From NCBI GenBank assembly GCA_034336665.1, contig CM067568.1, forward strand, positions 12,867,983-12,931,982: a stretch of DNA of 64,000 nt, in the 5' to 3' direction. The translations under genes were made by a program, and so were the position numbers. The DNA is from Luscinia megarhynchos (taxonomy: Eukaryota; Chordata; Aves; Passeriformes; Turdidae). The notes under the pieces were generated by a model. The model did not search any database. It was not told the origin of the DNA and saw nothing but the letters and a program-made list of their open reading frames with translations. This document shows positions 28,201-40,200 of the stretch, one piece after another. Position 1 is the first letter of the stretch; every line of letters starts with the position of its first letter.

Positions 28201-31200
28201 TATAACCTTGTCAAAATGAGTAATATTTGCATTGAAATTAATTTCTGAAGCTTTTAAAATTGCCAGATTATAACCTAGGTAAGTACAACTTCTTCAGCTC
28301 AGGTAGACTTTGATGAGATCAGCAGCATAAAAAGCACCTTCAGGTTTTAAGGGCTTACAAGCAAAGGTTAGGGGATGGAAGGAAATAGGATATACAACAC
28401 TGATCTAGCTATTTCCCTCCTCCTTTCTGCCATCAAATTAAGTATGAAAGGACTTTCTTCCCTTCCTGTTTTCATGCTACAAGGCTGGCAACACATACTG
28501 TGTCTGAATTCTGATTCTGTCCTGAAAACTAATGGACTTGGTAGAGGATGTCAACAGAGCTGAGAGCAGAACACAGCAGAATTACATCAATCCACCCAGG
28601 AGGAAGCAGACAGCTGGCAGCTATTTCACTTTCCTGTGCATGTTAAACCATAATTGTAAGCCTCAGATTTCAGCCTTCTCCTATCCAACCCTAAATCTAG
28701 CTGCTGGATCTCTGGTGATAATCTGGTAGACATGGGCTACCAAATGAGAAGCAGGGGAATTGTTCTCACACGACAGATTTATTTACTTATTACACTCAAA
28801 GATGTGTTTCTGCCAGCTTTAGAGTTCAAGACACAGCAGATGTAGAATTCTGTTCACTGGATGAAATTCTATTATCCAGTCTTTGCTGGCTACTGGTCTT
28901 TGTGATAGCAATGTGTAGTGAGTAGGTCCTCATTTCCCACAATTTTCTCCCTCCTACTTCTGGAGAAAAAGACATAGGGAACTGGAATTAAGCCTGTGAT
29001 CAGGGTAGAAGGGCATAACCAAATAGAATAAGGCCTTCACAACTGTCTTGGGTTGCAATACAGGACGTGACCAGAACCTGAGGCTGTGATCTGAGGGAGT
29101 CAAAGATCAGCCTGACAACAAGCCAGTAAAATAATCCAGGGAAAATAATCAGATTTAGACAACAAAGTTACAGCCTAAACATTGAGTTGTGATGGTGATG
29201 TCCATGTATCAGCTTCCTCTACTGAATCAAACCCATTCATAAACCTTGGTTTTCACCCTTGCCAAGGATGAATTCCTCATTACAGAAGTCCCCAACAGCT
29301 TTCAGTTCCCTGGAAGGCACTGGCTCTTCCTTGATGGTTGCACTGAAGTCTATGAACAGAAACAGGTGACCACATGCATACCTGTTTGTGCAGCCAGCCT
29401 CTTACTATCACAGGAACATTGGGATTCCTCCTGATCGCTTGATCCCTCTTTCCAAAGCTGTGAACTTTGTTTCCAGTCTTCACGACCTGTAAAGAAGTAT
29501 CATGTACCAGTGGTTTCTAAACTGTACTGAGACTCATTTCATATTACAAATACTCTCACTGCAGTAACTTACACAGCAAGAAAGCATCCATGGCATTTTC
29601 AAGGGCAAGTAAACAGGCAATGATATTTACAAGAGAGCAAAGTCAATCTTCCACTTTCATCAGGATGGTGTGCCAGCTCCTGCTGAAGAGCAGCAGCACT
29701 GGTGTGTCAAAGCGGAAAGGTGGAACTGTGGAAATTTTAGTGTGCCTGGGAAGTATTTTGGAGAGCTGCATGCAAGCCTCTCTGGACAATATTGTACAAG
29801 TCTGTTACACACACAGGACTTTGAGCAGATGAATCCTACTCTTGCTCTTCTTCATTTGGGTTTTTAGGGGGAGCTTTGATGGGGGTTTCTTTTTTGGGGG
29901 GATTTTAATTTTTCTTTCCTGTTTAAATTCAGACATTTCAAACACTGAAAGCTTAATAAAATGCTTGGACGCTGGTCCTGCAAACAAAAGAAGACAGTGA
30001 TGCTACCAGGGAATCAGTGGAAATCACAAGGACTAGATAATGATTCGTGTCTTAACAAAACCTCAGTTTTGACTCACATGGACAAAACTATTTCAAAAAC
30101 AAACAAGCAAGGCCCATCCACTTGTGAAAAAGCAAGAACCACTCGATGAGTAATTTGCCTGTTCTTTTCCAGTTTGCTCTCCAATTGCTTTAGGACAGAC
30201 TACCCTTACAGTTGTTGCCAAGTTCTCCAAGAAAAGAGCTGTGCAGGTTCTTTCCTACAATGTTTCTCTTTTTAATCTCTGAGCTTGTCAGGGTACAGAT
30301 GCTCTGCAGGCAAACAGCAGCTCTGGAAACAAGTATATTCATCACACACAAGGGGATAACATCAGAAAAATATCTCAGTGTACTGCTCCTGCCAGTCAGG
30401 CAACATCCAGACTAGAGGACAGCACATAATGTAAATAATTCTAGCAAAATATTGTAACTTTAAATGGATTCTGTTGATTTTATTGAGGAAGGGTGCAGGA
30501 ACTGAGGAGCAGTTGAAGCATAGCTGATCTAACCTTACAGCAGCATTTAAATTTGATTTTTCTTTAAAAAATCAGATCTTTTAATCAAGCCCTTTCTCTT
30601 ATCTTAATTTTAAAAATTGCAGACCACAATGTAGAAAAATCATCCTTGGACTTGGTCAAAAGACCAAACAATTTCTATGGCATAGAAGCAGGAAAATTTT
30701 TCCAAAGGCTGTGTATTATATGTCAATCCAATACCCATATTGGAAACAAAATTATCATTTTATGGTACTTTACATAATTCAAATTCTCATAATCTTCAGT
30801 ATTGATCATCTCATTCTGCTCTTGAATAAAACAAAGCATAGCAGATTCTGCACATCATGCCTTGCTTCCATTGGCTAGACAAGAAGTTGGTTTAAAAGAA
30901 AAGGTATATTTTTAAACTAATTCTCTGCACTGCAGTAGTCTTTTCCTAACTTAAACTATTCTGATATCATTGTCATGAGTTTAAAAATGCAGTTCAGCAC
31001 GTCTGTATCACTGAAGACACAAAAGTCACTTTTGATTTGGATACATTTGTTATGCTGACTTGATTATGAATGACTGCTAAGTTTTAGCAACAAAATCCAA
31101 AAATGTCAAGAGTCAAAATTTTCAAATCCCTTTTCAACACTGCCTCATCTTCTTTCTTACAGTAGCTTGTAGCTGAGAAGGAAAGTTGCTAACTTAATTA

Positions 31201-34200
31201 TATAATTTTTTTCTTTATTTTAAACAGGACTGACAAAAAAGTATAGACAGACTTTTATTTGGAACAGGTTTTTTTAAACAGTAAACAAGAAGACTGTATT
31301 TTGGTCAAAATATGCAAATACATATGCAAAATAAAACATAGAACTTGCAACCTAGAAGGAATTTTTTAAAAATCAACCTATAAAAAGCCAACTGTTTAAG
31401 TCATAAAATGAAAAAATCTCAGTGTTTCAGTTAGAAATGAACTTACGAATCCTTTCAGTATCTCTAAGAAAATGATACAAAATCCTTCTTTTTCAGATAG
31501 AAAAAACTGAAAGTCTCCAAAAATCCTGCTCTTAATTTTGAGCATTCACATACAGTTAATTGGACCCTTTGTTGCACTCCAGCTCCAGACAGTCCCAGAG
31601 CTGGCACATCACATACCTGTCACCACTGCTGGTTCTGACTGCCAGACCCATTCTTTACTCGTACTCCTCACCAGTTTATCTCAGACAAATACCAGCAACT
31701 ACCAGTGTCATCCACAATTCAGTGTCTTCTGTTATGCAGAATCCATCCAAAATGTGCTCTCAAAATGTAGATAGGAAACACATTCCCTACTATCCTTTCA
31801 TGTTGGACTTGGCCAAAGTCCTGTGCGGCACAGTAACATTTACAAATTTCCATTCACACACCAGATGTTTTAACAGACTAAATTCCAAATCTGCCTTACT
31901 GGCAAATTGAAACAGATCCTCATTCCCCCATAACCTTAATTATTAATCAATATAAATGGCTTTTAATATGGTTAATCATGTAATTGAATTGGCTGTGAAC
32001 AAGCAGATCTTTGGGACAGAGAATAATTGCAGTTTATCAAAATGCCCTTTTGCTTTTCATTCCCTCAACCCCATATCCCTCAAATGTCAAAGAGTAGGAT
32101 AGACTGCACTGGTCTAAAAATCTTTATATTACTTACTCAGTTCCTGCATCAAAAACTGGCCCCCAAATGTGCACAGCTCTACAGCAAAAAACAGTTTTAA
32201 ATTGGCCAGGATTCCAACACTATGCATACGCCATTCTGTGATGGCATTTGCAGGACCAAATCATAGAGGCATTAAATTTAAAAAAAAATTAGCTATGGCT
32301 AAGTAGAGAACATGAACATGTCTCTGGCTCTGTGATTGTGCTTCATGTCTGCATCTGGGAACTCACTCTTTGAAAGAATGATTATGGAATTCAGGGAAGA
32401 AAACATTTAGAAATAGATGGACGGATCTTAAAATCTACTCTCAACCTGCCAAAAGTCAACCTCAAACTGGAGGAAATGGGTTATTTATTTTACAGCCTTT
32501 TTTCTCATTGCTAGTTCACTTGAAATAATTTTTGTGTTGGGCTGTGAAGGAATTCAACAGATCTTCTGACTCTACAAAACAAGAGAAGTGATTTCAAGCC
32601 TGTTAACACATGCAATGATGAAACAAAGCATATGTAAGAAAGATGTTGGTTCATCTTAATTGAAACCCCAGTATTTATTAAGGACCCAAAGTAGAATGGA
32701 TCTTATAAAAACAAACTTGGTGGAGAAGCAAAGTACTGGCAGAGCCTCTGTGAGAGCTTTAGTCTAAATCTAAAGCTGCCAGGTGTTACAAAAATCCACA
32801 GCTGGGAGCCTGCCAGAAGCACGCATAGCCACCCTTACACTGGACTGCAAACAGAATAGAAAGAGACCCAAACCAGACCAATCAGAGTCTTAGGAGGTGA
32901 TTCTGGATATTCTCTAGGCTGTGAAGAAAAAAGCATTACCCTGCCATTCAGTGTGTGGTTCTGACCTGCCCAGTGAATTAGACTCCAGCATGTGGGTGGC
33001 AGGGAGTGGAATCCAGTCCCCATTTTTGATGTCTGACTAGACCAGTGCAAGCATGTGACAAAGGGAAGCAGGGGTCAGAGGATGCACACATTTTGGCACA
33101 AGAGTGATGCTGGCTAAGTGAAAGCCAACTGTCTCAGTGGACAATTCCCCAGCTCAAAGCACTGTATCAGGTCCCCAGTAAGTTTGCTGGTTTAAAGAGG
33201 GGGAAAATGAGCTTTCTGTCTTTAATGCAGGCTTTAAAAAATCAGAGTAAGGAGGATAAACATAGTAAAAACAAATGCTGACATATTTTGGTAAGTTCAA
33301 CTCTTCAAATATGTAAAAGTGTTTCAACTAATTCAAGTAACTTACTAAGCTTACTGTTTGCAGTGATAATTTCATCTAGCACTTTAAAGATAAAGGTATT
33401 CTTGAGATTTGATACGCTACAATCTTTTTGTTGGTCCAATAACTTATACACTTAGGGTTTTAAAAAATAATTTTAAAAAACTTAATTTTTAGCTTTTCAT
33501 GAAATTCTATCATCTCCTATACTCAAGCACTTCAAAGCATTAGTAAAAGATTTAAAGTATTCCAACTGAACAAAATTTCTTTGCAATCAATTCAGTGAAG
33601 TAATTTCTTAAACTCAGTTACATAAGAGGCTGCCAACTTTTGCATTTAAAAAAAAGCAACTGAGAAGTTTCAGAACTGCAGTCAAAGTTTAGAAAATTAT
33701 CTTATCTCTGCTAATTCTTCCAATATTGCTCTATCCTTTTTTATCCACCCACTACCATTCTGACTGTTCCATAATTTACTGTAAGGTCAAAGAAGTATTA
33801 AAATAGATGGTGACACTTCAAGTACAGCACTTTATTATATTTTGTTCAATAACAGACACAGGTCCTTTGTCAATGACAATGAATGGACTTTTCTATTATT
33901 AAACATTATGTGTGTGAACTTGGTGCCTGCACTGTTTGTGCGCTGCAGTGATGGCAGAAAAGGATTTAATTGTCACTAAGAGGAGGAAAGGCAGTAATAT
34001 TCCATGAAAAAGTAAAACACATGCTGAAATACTAATATTACATATATTTACTTCCATTTGTAAGACTCTCAAACTTTCCGTGTCACAATAATCACTGTGT
34101 TAGAAGTTACCATCCAATGCCATCATGTGGGTATACAGTGCTTTAAAAGAGATGCAACAGTGCTGTTAAAAGATTTGTGTTTGGGTAGAAAATATTACCT

Positions 34201-37200
34201 CTTCTCTGAGGTCTCACTAGACTCCTAGGCTAAATCCACAGCTCTACTGAAATCAGCATAAGAATACTGCATTTAAAATTAGTAAAGTTCTGATCAACAA
34301 GCTGAAAAAAGAGCTTTTTCCTTTACCTTAGAGCCAGGTTTTGTATCAACAGCAGACGTAGTTACTGCAGTGGATGTTTCACTGACCATGCTTGAAGGCC
34401 TTTGGTTTATTTGTTGGTTGGACATAGATGAATTCTGTCTAGAAAGCAAACAAAACCAGATAATCTAAAGCCCATTGTTTCAAACATTCAAAGTTTAGCC
34501 TTTTCATATTTAAAATTCAGTGTGAAAACGACAAGTTAGTCAAACATTTCCCATGCGTCTGCAAGTTCCTTTGCACCACTCCTGTCATTTTGGTTTCAGG
34601 TCTTTCTCAAGCAGTGACATCTGATGATTGGTATTTGTCTATGTATCAGGAGGGAGAAAACTGGCAAATTGTCTGCAAATCCAAGAGAGACTCAAGATAT
34701 AACAAGGAGTGTGGTAAGAGAGAAGATAAGGCTTATGCAGTGAAACCATACTGTGCCAAATTTACAGCCTTGGCCACAAACCTGAAACAGTCAGTACTGG
34801 GGAGAAAAGGACAGGAATCAGCACTTGGCAATAACAGGCTTTTTATTTAAAATCAAACTGAGTCTAGACTGCTGTTAGATCTTTCACTAACTTAATGCTG
34901 TATCTTTGAATCTGCCCAAAAATATGATTCATAGCACAATATGAATTATTAAAATACCTTTTAAGCAAAGTAGTGCAATTCATGGCAGATAGTTGTTAGG
35001 AATGTGTAATTTCTTAGTCATAATAAGATTCCAGAAATCCTGATAACTAGCTCAGATATCCATTTAAAGCATAAGTGAGGTCAATCCTACCAGAAGAACC
35101 TGTTCAACAAGTAAGAATTCAGTACAGCCACCAGATGAAGAATTGGGAGGATAAATGGAAGGGCAAAATAAAATCTCTGTGAACAGAAGCTTCAGCAGCC
35201 GAGTTGACACCAGCATTGAATGAAATTAAAACCACAGGTGGCATTTTCAAAAATCACTAACAACATAATTTAGCAAATAACAAGTAGCAATACAGTCACA
35301 TCAGAAAAGACAACACAACAAAACAAGCAATTAACAAAACATGATTTGCCTTTTCCCAGTCACCAAAGCCATTTATTAGAAAAAACAAAAATGGTATTAC
35401 AAGCTACACCAAACGTGGTTGCTGCTACCACTGAAATCCAGATCTGAACACAACACAGAACAGAATAATTCTGAGGAGTTATCACAGTTATCATGAGAAC
35501 AGAGAAGAATCTGTGATTTTAGTAGCACAACACAAGGTTTAAAAGAGGACAAAGTATTTGCCACCACTGCTCTTCCTCAGTTACAACCTGAACAATTACC
35601 TGTCCAAAATCTTGTATAGGTGGTTTGGTGTCAGGGAGAAAATATTTTTCCATTTGTGACCAGGATTTCAATGAATCTTGCAAGTAACACAACTTAGGTC
35701 CTATTTTATTTATATCTTGCATAACTGGCATAAATTTCTTCTTTCTAGATTTTATATATAACCTCAGGTCCAAGATATAAGAACAACCTACAGCAAGCCC
35801 CTAAAATTCCTGGCCATCCTTTAAAGCAAGAGAACTTAATCATGTCAGTTTTAGTCAAATTGCCTCACCTCTTATGACCAGGTACCCTACTTCAGCATTG
35901 AATCACCTTTTAATCAGGTCTCTGCAAAATGCAGATTAAGAAATTTCCCATATATGACACTGCCTGACTAATCTATTCCTGTTGACAAAAATTAAAAATA
36001 CAATTTAAGTTTTGACAAATTGGAATTAATCTCTCCAATAAAAAATTAATGAACAAGGAGGAATAACTCCAGAGCAATGGTTTTAATTTAAAAATTCTAC
36101 TCTGATTTAACAGATTTTCACTATTCCCCAAAATACTGTTTCACAGCAGGATAAACATACTGCACTTTCAGGAAAAAAAAAAAGAGAAGAAGGAAAATAA
36201 GCTATATGTTTAACAAGATCATCATGAGAAAACCATAATACAATAAAGAATGATAAAAATGTAATTTCTAAGCATTTATTATGTGATCATACAATGATTT
36301 CTCTTCCACTTGCTATTAAAAGAGATCACTGCTAAGAAACCAGGCTTTCCCTTTCTAGTAGTATTAAATTAATGACAAACTTCAAATTCACGAGCAGAAA
36401 AATGCTTTTTAAAAAATGTGAGGTTGTTGCTATGGAAGAATTCAAGTAGCAAGCAAAAGAGACATTAAGTCCATTGAAAGAGAAAATACATTAATATTTC
36501 TTCTATAAAATGTCTTCAGCAGCAAACACTGGTGATGCAAACTTGCTGTACCCACATTTAACAAAAAACAAAACAATACTGCAAATTTATTTCAGTGTTT
36601 GTATATAATATTAGAAGGATACAATATCTCACTAAATCAGAACACAGAACTCAAGTATTAACAGCTAATCAATATTCTCAGTGTCTTTACAAGCAAATAA
36701 AAATAAGCAGAATATGCAGAATTACCTGAAACATCGTGGCATGTTAAAGGAAGCAATATCGTCCTAGTAGTATTTACAGATTCAACTTTAAAAATAAGTG
36801 ACTACAGCATTGACTCTACCCATTCAGAAACATTAGTTCAAAGTTACTATTACCAAAGATGTTTGATAGTATCTGTTATCCAAGATACTCCATTCTGTCT
36901 TCGTAGTGATGGTGTTTTACTATTTCAGGCTGGTTTTCTTACTGCCTCCCACAAGTGTGTGAATGCACACACAGAATTGCAGTGTGTCCATTTGGAGCTC
37001 CAGTACTGTGTAAATTTTTTTAAGTACATGAAAATAACACTCTATATAATATCTCCTGTCAAGCAACTCCCTGCTCTACTTAAACATTGCTAGTACGTCT
37101 CCAGAAACCATATTTACCAGCTGAAAAAATTACATAGCCAACATCTGGGTTATTAAAAAACCCTGACACCGAACAAAAACAATAAAAAAAAATAAATTAC

Positions 37201-40200
37201 TACACCAGCAGCCCATATTGAAGAGGCAATACTCACGAGAGATCACAAAGATCAGTCGACCTGGAAGATCCACATCCATACTGGCAACTTAAAAAGTTTA
37301 TTTGTTGGAATCAGACATGATGCAATAGCATTGTATCAATGTAGTTTTATGGCTAATAGATTTCCTAATCAGCTAGATTTAAAAACCCCCTATCTTAATG
37401 TTTCTATACATGTAAACAAGGTAGATATTTATTTAGGGGTGGTTTGGGTCTTCTCTTTCCTCTCCACCTGGTATTTTTGCTGCTATAGTAACCAAATGCA
37501 ATAGATAAAATAAGATGGCTCTCTCCCCAGAGGTGGTACACAGGTTTTACCAGGCACAAAAAAACAGGCAAGAAAGAGGATAGCACTCACTGGATTATGC
37601 ACACTATATTTTTTGAACATTTATATTCAAGTCTTATTTTCTTTTAGGGTACTATCTTCTCATTTGCAAACACACTGCTACAACAAGTATCATACAGCTC
37701 CTAACACACAACTAGTAGTGTTTAACATTACTCACATGGCTGCATGTGCCTGATTCTTCCTTTCTGCCCACAATTACTTAAGGAACTGCTATTTAAACAA
37801 AGATAGCAGTGGAGAAATCTAGAAATGGTATACAGCTATCCTAAGTAATTCTATCATAGATTCTTTTCAGAGAAATGCATGTGTAACAATGTAGTTAACT
37901 GAAAACCTAACACTGGTCTGGCAGACTTATCATTAATTCTCACTTTTTCATTTGTTAAGAAAGTCCCCTTTGTGGATTAAGGGTTCATTAAAAACACAAA
38001 GCAAAGCACAGAAATCAAGGGGCAGTTGTGAAATTGAGGGGCTTCCCATACAGCAAAATACTCAGATTATTTCAATGTGATCCTAAGAATTGTGATGTGA
38101 ACAAGACAAAAGAAAATAAAAATTATTCTAGACAAAAACTGAAATGCTGGCAGAAACAGATAGAAAAATCATCTTCAGGTACAAGCAATCATGATGCCAA
38201 AGTTAATTCAATGCCAACAACAGAAAAGTAATTCAAAGGGGGAAGAAATAAAAAACACCTCTGCAGCTTTTATCACTCAAAACAACACTGCCAAGGAAAG
38301 GTTATTTTTAAAGTATCAGCTCAATGAGGAACAGCAGCCAAAGTATCTTAATAATTATCAGTAGAGGATTAGAGAAAGAAAAGTACAATTAAATTATTAT
38401 AACAAACAATGAGCTCACAGGCTGAATCTTGCAGTCACCTATGATTGATCAATCATTCCACCAGAAAAAAAGAAACCTAAAAGAGACATGCAGAAAAGCT
38501 GGCTCTCAAGCAGAGCTAGTGAAAGGTACAGAACACACATCCCACACAGCAAGTGACCAAAGCTGCTAAGCTCGGAAAAAGAGTACAAAGTATGGATTTT
38601 ATAGTGGTCCCAGCTAAGAATGTTTTAGGAAATAAGGCATTACTAATCACTATTTAAAAGAAAAAAGAAATCTAAGTTAGAACACCTTTAGGAAGAAGGA
38701 GTACTATAAGGATCAAAAGATAATGTAATTCAAAAGTCACAGGCTCCGGCTACAATGGAGTTGAGAAAATCAGATTTCAGCTTGAAAAGCAAAATTGATG
38801 TGATATTGTTTAAACACCTTGGGGAAAGGAGTAGTGAAATACAGCCTCAGCCTTCTACTGAAAGTGTCCAGTTCTCATTTGATAAGTGAATCAAGGGCAT
38901 TTGGTTCACAACTGAGTCATAATCAAGCTAGGATTACATCACTCATTGGTGTAATTTTCCAAAACTTGTTTCCAAATCTTCTTGCCAGAACACTGCTTCC
39001 AGGATGAGGAATGGCCAGAGCAGTCCCCACATTCATCATTTCTACATGACTGTAAATTACTTTTCTGATATAAAATGTGTCCTTTTAAATAAATATGTGT
39101 GCTGCAGCCTGAACAAGTTTGTGCTCGCTTCTCCCCACTAGCTCCCAGTCAAGATCTGGTGACAACTCCTTGGCCCTAGTCTTAAATTAAAATCAACCAG
39201 TCAGTAATAAATCATGTCACAACACCACAGAAGAACAAATCACCTTAAGTGTGCTACTGCACCAGATAGGGTTCTTCAGCTATAGGAAAAAGTAATCTTG
39301 GTCAAAGGATCCCATGATGGAATAATTTCATCACATGATAGGGATCTTCAACACTGATTCCAACCTGCTACACGATCAACACCACCAATCTAAGAGATCC
39401 CTGATGCCTGAGGGAAAGGACTGAAGGTGGCACAGCTCCATTACAGTTCCCAGGCCTTGGGATAGGGAGGTGCCAACAGCTCCTCTGATTTCACCAGACA
39501 CATCCACATAGGGCAACATCATCATCTGCAGGAACTCTCACACAGCCATGGTGAAGAGCCTCTGTGTAAACTCCCACTGCTGCATAGAACTGGTACAAAA
39601 CTAAGGAAACCAGAGCATCCCACACATTTGAAAAGGAGTTTTAAAGCAATTTTAACTGACAGATTAAAAAACACCTGATTTTAAAAACACTATGTTCTTC
39701 AGGCCAGTAATAAAGCTTAGAGAAATATTCTTGCGAAGACAGTTTCCTGAGCAGTGACTAGAAAAACTTACTCTTCTATCACTCCAGCTATTCCCCCTTC
39801 TTTTAGAATTAAAACCACCTCTCTCTACAAATTCTACTACAGTGTTAAGATTTTTCCTGGTTTTGATACCATCTCAGTGCAAGTAAATAAAGTCTACATA
39901 TTCATCACACAGGATTAGGAGACTCCCCTCCTAATATGCACTTCCATTTCTCTTCCAAAAAAGTTCCTAACATAAATTAAAGATCACTAAATCCATGTGC
40001 CACCAACAAGTGCTGCTTGCAATTCTGTTTTTAATATTTTATCAGCTACCATGACTACGAAATGAACAACAGCCTAGGCAAGTGTGATTAACCTGGGCAG
40101 GTGCTCCAAGAGGTTATCTAAACACCTATTCTCCAGTACATATGTTTAAATTCATGTCAAATTTGACAGAACCTTTACAACAGATAAATTAAAAATCAAT

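Noticed and set aside
31538..31910. Overlapping plus-strand frames of 78 and 116 codons
   Set aside because: Two frames of the same stretch, neither with a recognisable motif; chance open frames in intron sequence.
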